Assembly: GCA_023428905.1 (NCBI GenBank)
Contig: JAEYWP010000016.1
Span: forward strand, 467,949 to 531,948
DNA: 64,000 nucleotides
Reading direction: 5' to 3'
Origin: Verrucomicrobiota bacterium
GTDB taxonomy: Bacteria > Verrucomicrobiota > Verrucomicrobiia > Opitutales > Opitutaceae
Below the pieces are notes generated by a model that searched no databases, was not told the DNA's origin, and saw only the letters and a list, made by a program, of their open reading frames with translations. A program made the position numbers and the translations under genes. Position 1 is the first letter of the stretch; each line of letters starts with the position of its first letter. Positions 7,466 to 16,089 of the stretch are shown here, in pieces.

Positions 7466-8464
7466 TCAGGTCAGCTCTTCGAGGAACCACGCCGCACCCG
7501 GAGCCGCGACGAGGGTGAACCAGTCGCTGGCGTAGCCACCGGCGCCGAGGTTCTGAGAACACGGCATATCGAATGCCTGCTCTTCGAGTACTTCTCCGCC
7601 GGGGTTCGCGATCGTGATCACGTCGTTAATTCCCGAGTGATTTCTCCGCAGCCGAAAGACGGCTCTGCCCGCAACGTCCTTCCCGTCGAGATCGGGAATG
7701 AAGCCACCCACCGGCCGCTCGATCCTTCCAGCTCGAAGCCTCATCTTTGCGCCATCGAGCTTCGGCACGTCGGCGATCTCGTCGATTACGTAGATCTGAT
7801 CGTCATATCCGAACAGCTTGTACGTCGCGACGCGCTCAGCGTTGAAACCGAGGGCAACTTGATGCGGGCCGTCGAGCAGATTCCCGACGCTGTTGATTAG
7901 CTGCGTCGCGGCCCATGCGCGAAGATCAGCCGCCGTCACTTCGCCAGAAAGCACGAGCTGACGGTTGTCGGCGGGACTGATGCCAGCAGCCATCGTGGGG
8001 CTCACCCACGCGGCGCTGCACCCGATCCACTCGTCGCCCGTGGTGTAGATGTCTCCGCTGAGCAACGCGCTTTGATTCAGCAGTGGAATCCGCTTCGTGT
8101 ATTGCAGCGTAGGCGTTTCCCCGTCGGGTGGCTCCGGGTACGTGGACTTCGGGTACCACGCGCTCGACGTGTAGAGCTGCTCACTAGTGCCGGCCCAAAC
8201 GACGCGAACGCGATGGACGTTCCACGCTGGCACGTCGGGGCCTCCGTCGAACGATCGCGAGCCGCTCAGTGCGATGCTGCCGTTGTATTCACCGCTCGCG
8301 ACTGCCGAAGTGAAGAAACGCTGTTTGCCGAACGGCTGGCCAGGCGCTCCGCCATACATCGTCAGCGCAGGCCCGGGGTACGCCGCGATTTCCGACAGCG
8401 CGAATCGGCGCGATTGCGCTTCGAGCACAAAGTCTGAAGTGCTCTCAACAAAGATCAGCTTCAT
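7466..8464 (-). CDS. Phage structural protein of unknown function (332 aa)
   Basis: No family is recognised. The sequence is rich in strands, Gly, aromatic residues and Asp/Asn turns, as in tail-tip or baseplate-associated proteins. It sits between the holin-like gene and the spanin-like gene in the late operon. The start is placed at ATG 8464, two bases after the upstream stop; the longer in-frame extension would run into the upstream gene. Its TGA stop lies within the CTGACA element preceding the lipoprotein gene. Host-attachment or lysis-associated roles are both possible. Confidence 0.6.
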   Translation of the reverse strand: MKLIFVESTSDFVLEAQSRRFALSEIAAYPGPALTMYGGAPGQPFGKQRFFTSAVASGEYNGSIALSGSRSFDGGPDVPAWNVHRVRVVWAGTSEQLYTSSAWYPKSTYPEPPDGETPTLQYTKRIPLLNQSALLSGDIYTTGDEWIGCSAAWVSPTMAAGISPADNRQLVLSGEVTAADLRAWAATQLINSVGNLLDGPHQVALGFNAERVATYKLFGYDDQIYVIDEIADVPKLDGAKMRLRAGRIERPVGGFIPDLDGKDVAGRAVFRLRRNHSGINDVITIANPGGEVLEEQAFDMPCSQNLGAGGYASDWFTLVAAPGAAWFLEELT

Positions 8465-8466
8465 GC

Positions 8467-8814
8467 TCAGTGCTTGCCGAGCTGCGCGATTCCCCAGCCA
8501 ACAAAACCGGCCACCGTCGAGATAATCGCCCACACCCATCGAGCACCCTTCGCCGTGCTCTCAACAGTTTCGATCTTCACGCGGGCGTCGATGAGCTTTC
8601 GCAACTCCGCGTTCTCTTTCGACTGCTCTTCGCGGAACGATTTGAACTCGTGCAGAAGCCCGGCGGCCTGCTCGTTACCGAAGAGAAGACCGCGGCTAGC
8701 CGTGACCTCTTGCCTCAGCCCGGCAACTTCATCGATCAGCCGCTGAAGCAGCGCACGGACTTCGGTATCCGTAGAGTCGGTACGCTTTCGGCGCGGTGTC
8801 GCTGAGTCGCTCAT
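8467..8814 (-). CDS. XhlA/holin-like small membrane protein
   Basis: The 115-residue protein has a charged N-terminus, a helical coiled-coil-like middle (about 20-85) and one C-terminal membrane segment, WVWAIISTVAGFVGWGIAQL. This matches the plan of XhlA/hemolysin-type and related phage membrane proteins, which cooperate with holins at lysis. It directly follows the tail fibre gene, a usual place for lysis genes. CTGACA lies 15 nt upstream of the ATG and no Shine-Dalgarno is visible. The exact family is uncertain, but a membrane role in lysis is likely. Confidence 0.65.
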   Translation of the reverse strand: MSDSATPRRKRTDSTDTEVRALLQRLIDEVAGLRQEVTASRGLLFGNEQAAGLLHEFKSFREEQSKENAELRKLIDARVKIETVESTAKGARWVWAIISTVAGFVGWGIAQLGKH

Positions 8815-8836
8815 TGCTCAAGCCCGGCATGTCAGC

Positions 8837-11800
8837 TCAGTAGCTAGCACCCGCAGCGATCGCGACGCCTTGATTCGTCGTTTTCGCGGTGTCGTTGCCG
8901 ACGCCGTTGGTGCTCACGTTGATCGCAGAGAAGTTGCGGTCCGTCGCTGCGGCGCCATCGCCACCAATCGCGGTGTCTGTCGCTGCGGCGAGATCAAAGT
9001 GCACGTTTCGCAGACGAGTCTTTCCGGCTGTGTTGAGTAGCATGAGCGTCCGGAGCGTCGCCCCAGTGCCGTATTGCTTCACAAGCCCGCCGGAGATGTC
9101 GACGATGCACGAATTGTTCTGCCGGCGGATCAGACCACTGGCCGAACCGTAGCCTTGGAGCGTACCGATCGAGATCGTCTCGATGCTGTCGGCGTACCCG
9201 CTGCGGCCGATCTGCACGTATGCGTTCGACGCGTTCGCGGGAAGGTAGATGTCCCCGAGTTGCATCGACACGCGGGCGGATTGGCGGGCACCGAATAGAA
9301 ACACACCCGACGTGGCGCCATTCTGCGTGCCGGTGAAAACGATGCTTCCATGATTTCGGATGTACGAACCGTCGGCGAGGTCCTGCCCGTTCGCGCTCAC
9401 AAGCCGGGTGTAGTTTCCACCCCACGTCGTGACGCCGAAGAAGTCGACGGCGACGCGAGCGGATCCGTTCACCATGCCTGAAGAGACTTGGATGAGGTTC
9501 ATCGAATCGGCGCGACTCACGGGCATCAAATCTTTCGCATCTTCGAGCGCGATGCGAACGTCGCCGCTTCCGATCGTAAGATTGCAGATGCTGACGTGAT
9601 TGTCTGCGCCGACGCCGTCGAACGTGATCCCATTTGCCGCTTTGCCGTGCCGGCGGAGATCGAGCGTGACGTTTAGTGCCGAGGCGGTGCCGGAGGTGTA
9701 AACGATCGCAGCGGTGGAAGTGTTGTTGACGCCTTTGTATAGCTCGACCGGCCCTTGAATGTTTATGGTGCCGCCGGTGCCGTCCGCGTTGACGTACACG
9801 AGACCCGCTCCGAAGCCGTTTCCGGCTGCCGGATTGTATTCCATTCGGAAGCCTCCTTTCAGGGTGAAGTTCGCATCACGTCGGAGCGCTGCGAAGATCC
9901 CGTTCGTCGTCACGTTGAACGTAGACCGGATGATCAGATCGGAGTGTTTGCCGCGGTTGTCCCATTCGCAGCCGCTGCACGTGGAGGTGGTGATGTTCGA
10001 AGAGGTGCCGAACATCGTCTTCGCGTCCGTCTGCGTGATCAGCACTTTCGCGCCGGGCATCTGCACGATCTTCACGTTGTATTTGTTGATCTGAGCCGGA
10101 GCCCACGCGGTCCCGGTGTAGTCGCCAGGGAGGATGCAAATCGTGTCACCATCGAGCAGCGAGGCAGCGAGCCCCACGATGTTGGCGAATGGCTTGCTCA
10201 GGTCGCCCACCGCGCCGGTCGAGTTGTTGCCCGTGGTGGCAATCCAAAAGATGCGCCCGGAGGAGAGCGCGCCGGCGGATGCGGCGAGGTTGTTCACCTG
10301 TGTTTGCAGCGCGGTGAGATCAGATTGATTCGCTTTAGCCGCGAGGGCACTCGAATCGGCCTTCTGCGCAACGGCCGTTTGCAGATTCGTGATCGCGGCC
10401 TGAGCCGCTGTCATGTCGCCCTGATTCGCCTTGGTCGCGAGATCAGCTGCGTTTGCCTTCGCCGCCAGGTCAGCGGCATTCGCCTTTCCAGCCAGAGCCG
10501 TTTCGAGATCCGCGATGGCTTGCTGAGCAGCGGTCATGTCGACCGCCCACGCTTTATCCGAGACGGTGTTACCGAGTGCGACGAGCTGATCGTTCAGCCC
10601 GGTGATCGCACTCGCCACCTCGGTGAGATTCACATTTCCGATCTGTGCGTCGAGCTGCTGCACATCTCCCTGCAACGTGGCGATCGCGGTCTGAGCGGTG
10701 CTGATCGCCTGCTCTGCGACGGTCAAATCCGCATCGGTAGCCTTTGCCGCGACTGCTGTCTCAAGGGCCGCGAGCGACTGCTCAACGGTCGCGAGGCTGT
10801 TGCCGAGCTGAGTGACCGTGGCCTGCGCGGCTTCGAGGGTGTCGATGCGGCTGTCGAGATCGGAGAGCGCTTGAGTTACCGCGGAGAGATCAACGTTACC
10901 ACCGCCGGACGGGAGCGCCGCAACGGTCTGTTGAAGCGCGGCGAGCTGCGTCTGGAGCGTCGCGATCGACTGCTGCGCGGCAGTAACAGAGCCGGCCGTC
11001 GCGTGCGTCGCGATCTGCTGATTAATCGTCTCGATCGACGTGTTGATCGCCGCAACATCTTCAGCGAACTCGGAGAGATCGACCCCGCCCGTGAGCGCTT
11101 CGACGGAGTACCTCAGCGCATTGACCTGTGCCTCTAGCGCTGAGACGTCGAGGTCGCTAGCGTAGCGCACGCCCGGAGTCGACGCCGGCAGCGCAGTTTC
11201 AATCAGCTCGTTGCGAATCGTGATGCTAGTGCGTTGGATCGACTGGCCGTCGTATTGCACTTCGAGGACGCACGTCGCGCCCTCAGCGGATCCGATCAGC
11301 GCGTCGATGCCAGTCGTGCCGAGATCCAGTGTGCCGGTGAGCATCGGAGTCTCCGACGAGACCGGAGCGACGAGAGCGGAGCTGCCGGAAAGTAGCGTCT
11401 GCGGGCCAGCGGCAACCCACGTTACGATGTATCCGCCATAAGGTGCGACGTCTGGCGTTGCGGCGAGGACCGTGATGTTTCCGAGCGCCGGATAGGAAAA
11501 CTGGAGAGCCGTTTTGACGGCCGCGTCGGGAGCATTGAACGGCAGCGCCTCGGTGTGCCCGTAGCCCAGCGTGAGCTGGAACGTGCCGGACGCGGCAGGC
11601 TGTGAAAACGCGATGAGCTGCTTTTCTGTGACACTCGCGGCGCCGGCGCGGAGGCGGGTCACAACGATCTCGGGCTTCGTGTAGCGATTAGAAAGCCACG
11701 TGTCTTGATACGCCGCCGGATTCCGCGAAAGCTTGATCATCCCGCTCTCACGCACCGCGGCAGAGCCTATCGTTTCCCGAGTGACGTACGCCGTCGAAGC

Positions 11801-12226
11801 GGGTGCGAGAAAGCCGGCATCGATCTTCAATTCACTGCGCGCACCGGGCGTGAGAAAGACGAAACGATACGCACCGGGAGTCCCCATCACGGCGACGCCA
11901 CCGGCAGCCGCAATTGTGGAAAGCCCATTGAGCGCAGATGCCACGGCGGCGGGGGTGGAGCCGTTCGGGACCTGAACGCTCTCGCCTGCGTATTCGGCAA
12001 TCCAATATCCGTCGGTCGGCTTGTCGTTGACGCGACCGAGCGCGACGACAACGCGCTTTCCCGTCATGTCGATGTCTTCGTAGCCCGCGTCGCCGACTTT
12101 CAGGAAATGCAGTTCGATCGGGAGCTGCTCGCCCTGGAGAAGCGTCGGGATGATAGCTTCGAGCGAAGAAGACTTCGAAGCGACAAAGCGCTTGTTCGTC
12201 GTGTCGAGAAAGAGCGGGAGTGCCAT
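8837..12226 (-). CDS. Tail fibre / receptor-binding protein
   Basis: The 1129-residue protein is the longest in the prophage. The first 350 residues are strand-rich, with baseplate-upper-protein-like features in the N-terminal 150. Residues about 365-660 are an extended Ala/Gln/Thr-rich heptad region with repeats such as AAKANAADLATKANQGD and QQAIADLETALAGKA, a trimeric coiled-coil shaft. From GRIFWIATTGNNSTGAVGDL (about 662) to the end the pattern suits a right-handed parallel beta-helix, typical of receptor-binding or glycan-degrading tips. No catalytic residues could be assigned. A CTGACA element lies 14 nt upstream of the start. Confidence 0.85.
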   Translation of the reverse strand: MALPLFLDTTNKRFVASKSSSLEAIIPTLLQGEQLPIELHFLKVGDAGYEDIDMTGKRVVVALGRVNDKPTDGYWIAEYAGESVQVPNGSTPAAVASALNGLSTIAAAGGVAVMGTPGAYRFVFLTPGARSELKIDAGFLAPASTAYVTRETIGSAAVRESGMIKLSRNPAAYQDTWLSNRYTKPEIVVTRLRAGAASVTEKQLIAFSQPAASGTFQLTLGYGHTEALPFNAPDAAVKTALQFSYPALGNITVLAATPDVAPYGGYIVTWVAAGPQTLLSGSSALVAPVSSETPMLTGTLDLGTTGIDALIGSAEGATCVLEVQYDGQSIQRTSITIRNELIETALPASTPGVRYASDLDVSALEAQVNALRYSVEALTGGVDLSEFAEDVAAINTSIETINQQIATHATAGSVTAAQQSIATLQTQLAALQQTVAALPSGGGNVDLSAVTQALSDLDSRIDTLEAAQATVTQLGNSLATVEQSLAALETAVAAKATDADLTVAEQAISTAQTAIATLQGDVQQLDAQIGNVNLTEVASAITGLNDQLVALGNTVSDKAWAVDMTAAQQAIADLETALAGKANAADLAAKANAADLATKANQGDMTAAQAAITNLQTAVAQKADSSALAAKANQSDLTALQTQVNNLAASAGALSSGRIFWIATTGNNSTGAVGDLSKPFANIVGLAASLLDGDTICILPGDYTGTAWAPAQINKYNVKIVQMPGAKVLITQTDAKTMFGTSSNITTSTCSGCEWDNRGKHSDLIIRSTFNVTTNGIFAALRRDANFTLKGGFRMEYNPAAGNGFGAGLVYVNADGTGGTINIQGPVELYKGVNNTSTAAIVYTSGTASALNVTLDLRRHGKAANGITFDGVGADNHVSICNLTIGSGDVRIALEDAKDLMPVSRADSMNLIQVSSGMVNGSARVAVDFFGVTTWGGNYTRLVSANGQDLADGSYIRNHGSIVFTGTQNGATSGVFLFGARQSARVSMQLGDIYLPANASNAYVQIGRSGYADSIETISIGTLQGYGSASGLIRRQNNSCIVDISGGLVKQYGTGATLRTLMLLNTAGKTRLRNVHFDLAAATDTAIGGDGAAATDRNFSAINVSTNGVGNDTAKTTNQGVAIAAGASY

Positions 12227-12242
12227 GCCCGAGTGGGCGGTG

Positions 12243-12749
12243 TCAGGTCGAGAACCAGAGCGTCACCGCGAGCGGTGTCGAGCCAGCGGTGTCGACACGC
12301 AGAGCGAGGTAAGTCGCAGATGGCGTGATAGGGGTATCGCCGGCCGGGAGAGAGGAGCGGAGCTGCGTCGCAGGTGTGCACCCGAGCGGCAAGTCGAACG
12401 TACCGGTCAGAGCGCTGAGCTGTTGGGGTGCACCGTTCTCGAAGCCGGAACCGATCACCGAGACGACGCTTGTTCCGACAGCTCCGAGTGCACGTGAGAG
12501 ATAGCATCCGCGGGGCAAGGCCGTCGCGATCGTCACGATCTGCTGCGCCTTAGGTTTCTGAATGACGATCGTCACGGGCTCGACGGGCGTCTCGCGACGC
12601 ATCGCGGTAAGATCCACTTTGCGCAGGCTCGACGATCCGCCCGCTAAAGCCAGCACGCGATCAACGAGCGCGTTCCAACGAGACGCGGTGAACTCTTCGA
12701 GAACGGGCCGCCCGGCCTTAATCTTAAGATCCTCTTCAGCTGCTGCCAT
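12243..12749 (-). CDS. Minor tail protein, hypothetical (168 aa)
   Basis: Not recognised as a named family. The N-terminus includes EDLKIKAGRPVLEEFTASRW and the rest is strand-rich, compatible with a small tail-tip or fibre-connector protein. It overlaps the preceding gene by 14 bp, and its TGA stop is inside the CTGACA element that precedes the fibre gene. It probably links the tail tip to the fibre. Confidence 0.6.
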   Translation of the reverse strand: MAAAEEDLKIKAGRPVLEEFTASRWNALVDRVLALAGGSSSLRKVDLTAMRRETPVEPVTIVIQKPKAQQIVTIATALPRGCYLSRALGAVGTSVVSVIGSGFENGAPQQLSALTGTFDLPLGCTPATQLRSSLPAGDTPITPSATYLALRVDTAGSTPLAVTLWFST

Positions 12750-13440
12750 AAATCCGAGAGCTGAAGTTGGCCCCGACGAGAATGCGCTGCTCGTTGACCC
12801 ACACGCCGCCCTTCAGCGTCGACGAGAACGCCATCACGATGGCGTCTTGTCCTTCGTAGCGGATCTTTTTCGGGAGTCCGCTCATCGTCTGCTTCGCGGT
12901 AGTCGACCAGCTGCGCACCACCTCCGTCTGCGGGACAAGGTAGGACTTCACACCGCGGAGATCGGCCGGAGCGCCTACCCCAAATTCGATGAACCTTCCG
13001 TCCGCGTCCCACTTTGCTCCAGGGTAGTCCGGTGAGTTCTTCCCACTCCCGGCCCATGATGGGAAGTCTGGATGACACTCGATCGGCATTTCCACGAGTG
13101 TAGTCGTTTCTGAAAACTGTACTTCGGGATCATCTTTCGTGATCGAATCTCCACCGTCGCCGCCGTCGCCGCCAGTCGCTCCCGGAGTGACCTTGGCGTA
13201 CGTGTAGCCGTAATACGTCACAGTGACGCGGGCAACACCGCCCGGCTCGATGACCGCTTCGATGTCCTCTGCGATCAGCTGCCGGTACACCGGATGTGAC
13301 GTGACGCGGCGCCGCGGCAGGTGCTGCAAAAGCAGGTCGGAACGAACCTTAAACGTCGAGCGACACGACGTTGATCCGTCGCGCTCAACGCGAAGAGTTT
13401 CGCCGGACTGATAGACCGGCTTGTCGAGAGCTTCTGCCAT
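12736..13440 (-). CDS. Tail tip-associated protein, hypothetical (234 aa)
   Basis: A strand-rich protein between the tape measure and the fibre, where distal tail and tail-tip proteins usually lie. It includes QPVYRQLIAEDIEAVIEPGG-like strands and a low-complexity GGDGGDGG loop near residue 95. I cannot assign it to a distal-tail family by motif. CTGACA occurs 14 nt upstream of ATG 13440, after the TAG stop of the tape-measure gene. Confidence 0.6.
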   Translation of the reverse strand: MAEALDKPVYQSGETLRVERDGSTSCRSTFKVRSDLLLQHLPRRRVTSHPVYRQLIAEDIEAVIEPGGVARVTVTYYGYTYAKVTPGATGGDGGDGGDSITKDDPEVQFSETTTLVEMPIECHPDFPSWAGSGKNSPDYPGAKWDADGRFIEFGVGAPADLRGVKSYLVPQTEVVRSWSTTAKQTMSGLPKKIRYEGQDAIVMAFSSTLKGGVWVNEQRILVGANFSSRIYGSS

Positions 13441-13461
13441 GCCCTGCGCGGGCGTGTCAGG

Positions 13462-14613
13462 CTATGGCTGCACGTAGAGGCCCGCCGGGCTCTTCGTGTT
13501 CGCCTCGATCCGTTGCAGCATGTCGTATTGTCGCTGCAATACCGAGAGCTGCTGGCTCTGGATGTTCGACGAGAACACCTGGGCCCCTTTGAGCGAGAAG
13601 CCCGAGGAAAGCAGGCCACCCGCGACGGTGTTCGCCGTCACCTTCGCTTTTTCGTCACCGATCTTCTTTGAGAGATCCGTTGCGAGCAGAGCACGTTCGC
13701 TGCGCATTTCTTCGATCTGTGCCTGGAGCCTCGCGGACTCGGCGGGATCCGAAGACTCAGTGGAAAACGGGTGATACAGTGCATCCTGACGTGACTGCGC
13801 GGTGCGAATCGCGTCATCGAGCAGTGCCGCTTTGCGTACCGGGTCTTGCTCACGTGCGATGCGTTGCTGTGCGAGTTGATCTTCGGCCTGCGTCTTGGCT
13901 TTTGCGATCTGCTCTTTGACGCTCTCCAACTCGCGTTCCTTTTTTATCAGCTCAGCTTCCGTCTTCGCGTTCTCGTGCTCGGCGAGTTGGTTCCGGAGTC
14001 GCTGGATCTCGCGCTCCAGGTTGTAGACCTTATCCGCCGAGCTGCCTTCAACGCGTTGGCCGCGCTCGAAGTCGTTATCTTCGCGAAGCCGCGACGCTTC
14101 GAGTTTGTCGTCGCGTTTCTGCTGCTCGTAAGCAGCGAGCTGCTTTCGGACCTCATCGCGATTTGCGACTGCGGACTGAGCGTCAGCCGCCGCTCCAGGG
14201 TCAAAGTTCTTCCCGAAGAGACTCGTCTTGAGCGCGAGTGATGCGGCTTTCGCTAGCCAGCTCGTGATCTTGCTCGTGCCACTCTCAACCATAGCCGACA
14301 TCCCGGCCTGATCGCGAAACTGCGCGGCCTCGCCGGAGCGCCCTTGACTCATCAGCTCGGTGTACCGCTTCGCATTCTCATTGATGCGGTCCCACACCGC
14401 GTTTACGACGCGCAGCCCCGCTTGCCAGCCGGCGAGAGCGACACCGGCGCCGACGAGGCCGCTCTTGAAAGCACCCATGGAGTCCCGGCCAAACATGCCT
14501 TTCCCAAGCTCTTCCGAGACACGGCGGGCGTCGGCACGCATCTTCCCGAGGCCGGTAGAAAAGCCGGAGTTATCCAGCCTACTTCTGACGGTAATCTCTC
14601 TGATGTCGCTCAT
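13462..14613 (-). CDS. Short tape measure-like tail protein
   Basis: The 383-residue protein begins ITVRSRLDNSGFSTGLGKMR, like the N-terminus of many tape measure proteins (RLDNSGF..GL..M). A Gly/Ala-rich hydrophobic stretch follows (GLVGAGVALAGWQAGLRVV, about 50-70), then a long charged coiled coil (about 145-335) with many Lys/Glu/Gln heptads. Tape measures set siphovirus tail length at roughly 0.15 nm per residue, so this protein implies a tail near 55-60 nm, unusually short. It overlaps the upstream gene by 4 bp. A scaffold-like or tail-chaperone role is less likely given the N-terminal motif. Confidence 0.7.
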   Translation of the reverse strand: MSDIREITVRSRLDNSGFSTGLGKMRADARRVSEELGKGMFGRDSMGAFKSGLVGAGVALAGWQAGLRVVNAVWDRINENAKRYTELMSQGRSGEAAQFRDQAGMSAMVESGTSKITSWLAKAASLALKTSLFGKNFDPGAAADAQSAVANRDEVRKQLAAYEQQKRDDKLEASRLREDNDFERGQRVEGSSADKVYNLEREIQRLRNQLAEHENAKTEAELIKKERELESVKEQIAKAKTQAEDQLAQQRIAREQDPVRKAALLDDAIRTAQSRQDALYHPFSTESSDPAESARLQAQIEEMRSERALLATDLSKKIGDEKAKVTANTVAGGLLSSGFSLKGAQVFSSNIQSQQLSVLQRQYDMLQRIEANTKSPAGLYVQP

Positions 14614-15281
14614 GTGCCTGTGAGTTTAGCGAGACGCGCCGTGATGCGGCCGCGCTCTGATTCAGAGCTGGCTGTCAGCAGCTCGCTGCGGAGATGTTCG
14701 ATCTCTACCTGCTTCAAACCCTCTATCTGTGCCGCGCTTTCGTGAGCCGAGTCGATTGCGGCTTGGTCAGCTTCAGTCCTCACTCGACTCGTGGACGTCT
14801 GTTCCTCACACGCTGCCGCCATCCACAGAACATGGCCGATCGGACCGGCCCAGATTTCCCGCTGCGTCATGTGGGTTTCGCGTGACACGTACGTCGCAAG
14901 GGCCTGCGCCCAATGTGCGCCGAACGGCTTGTCTGATCCGCCAGCGTCTCGCCACATCTCAACGGAAGTGAGGTGGTCGGCAACGTAAGCCCGGAATGAT
15001 TGAAGAGCGCGGTTGAAGCTTAACAGGCACGCACGGGCAATCGTCAGCCGATGTGGTGCGAGGCAATCTGCGTCGATACAGAGATCCGACCGGTGCGGCC
15101 GGGACAGCATACGCGCTGCGAGAACGAGGTCAGCCGGACGAATTTCCCCCGATGCGAAAACAGGCGAGCCTGCTGCCTCCAGCGCGACAAGGTCGAGGAG
15201 GCACAGCGGGCGCAGCTTGTATCCGTAAACTCGATGCCGAGCGCACACCCGCGACTCTAGGAAGAGATCGCCGGGGCTCAT
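14610..15281 (-). CDS. Possible tail assembly chaperone region protein (223 aa)
   Basis: It is not recognised by motif. It lies between the tail tube and tape measure genes, the invariant place for tail assembly chaperones in siphoviruses, and has the mixed helical composition expected of such proteins, with a long C-terminal helix. No programmed -1 slippery site was evident near its end. Cys and His residues in the first half are scattered and not obviously a zinc site. The ATG lies two bases after the upstream stop and the 3' end overlaps the tape-measure start by 4 bp. Confidence 0.5.
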   Translation of the reverse strand: MSPGDLFLESRVCARHRVYGYKLRPLCLLDLVALEAAGSPVFASGEIRPADLVLAARMLSRPHRSDLCIDADCLAPHRLTIARACLLSFNRALQSFRAYVADHLTSVEMWRDAGGSDKPFGAHWAQALATYVSRETHMTQREIWAGPIGHVLWMAAACEEQTSTSRVRTEADQAAIDSAHESAAQIEGLKQVEIEHLRSELLTASSESERGRITARLAKLTGT

Positions 15282-15283
15282 CG

Positions 15284-15640
15284 TTAAGCCGGCAGCGCGT
15301 TGTCTTCGGCTCGTTCGAGCGACAGAGTGAACTTCGTGAAATCGTTATTCGAGGCCTCTTCAGTGACAGGAGGCATCACGAAGTACTTCACCTCGTTCAC
15401 GGTAATCTCGTCACCAGGTGCCGGGAGAACCGTGGCATCTTTGATCACGCCAGAAACTTTCAGGGTTCGCGTGAGATTGTAGAAGCTGTATCCGACGATG
15501 CTGCCTTTCTCGTCGAGAGTCTTTGCAACGTCAGCATTCGTCTCGCTCGTTGCGTTCTGAACGATGTACCCCGGTAGCGTGTAGCCGACACCCCACTTCA
15601 GAGTGACGCCGTTGAGTGATTTGAGAATTGGAGTGCTCAT
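15284..15640 (-). CDS. Tail tube protein-like
   Basis: The 118-residue protein is almost all beta strands (LNGVTLKWGVGYTLPGYIVQ, then YNLTRTLKVSG and YFVMPPVTEEASNND) and ends in a short helix-rich tail. Its size and position, between the tail terminator-like gene and the chaperone/tape measure, fit the tail tube subunit that polymerises around the tape measure. CTGACA lies 15 nt before the start and includes the TGA stop of the preceding gene; a GGAG is also present. Confidence 0.6.
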   Translation of the reverse strand: MSTPILKSLNGVTLKWGVGYTLPGYIVQNATSETNADVAKTLDEKGSIVGYSFYNLTRTLKVSGVIKDATVLPAPGDEITVNEVKYFVMPPVTEEASNNDFTKFTLSLERAEDNALPA

Positions 15641-15657
15641 TGCACTCCGCTGCCGTG

Positions 15658-16089
15658 TCAGGCCTGGCAGTCAATCGTCACCGTGTACGTGTCGACAAAA
15701 TCTCGATCTTCGTCACTCGACGCGGTCTCCGCACTCGACACTCCGTACACGTGGAACGAATCGGAGCAGAGCAACGACGTCAGCGCAGCGGGATCCGACA
15801 GCACGGACTCGACTGCCGCGACGCGTTCTCGGTGTAGCGGGTCGGGATCCTCTGACTCATCCACGGAAGACATAACGGAGACGCTGACGATAGCGCGGTA
15901 GATTCCGAGCCCCGGGGCGACAGACTCGCTGGCCTGCGCGCACGAGACGATAACCGCGGGCACTGTCAGCTCAGCAGATCGCTGACCGGCGACGAATGCC
16001 ACGCCTGCGAGCTGCGGGAACGTGTCGGCGGGAAGTGCAGTTTGCAGCGCTGCGCAGAGCGCCTGTTCGATCGTGGCTTTGATGTTCAT
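15658..16089 (-). CDS. Tail terminator/completion-like protein
   Basis: The 143-residue protein has alternating strands and helices: an N-terminal helix (IEQALCAALQTALP), then strands including VPAVIVSCAQASESVAPGLG and YRAIVSVSVMSSVD. This is the pattern of tail terminator proteins (lambda gpU-like, 130-150 residues) that cap the tail tube and join it to the head. It overlaps the upstream HK97 gp10-like gene by 4 bp and precedes the tail tube gene, the standard order. The family call is by position and fold pattern only. Confidence 0.5.
   Translation of the reverse strand: MNIKATIEQALCAALQTALPADTFPQLAGVAFVAGQRSAELTVPAVIVSCAQASESVAPGLGIYRAIVSVSVMSSVDESEDPDPLHRERVAAVESVLSDPAALTSLLCSDSFHVYGVSSAETASSDEDRDFVDTYTVTIDCQA

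Noticed and set aside
9755..11137. 460-residue open frame antisense to the tail fibre
   Set aside because: An Arg/Gly-rich repetitive translation produced by the fibre's heptad repeats on the other strand.
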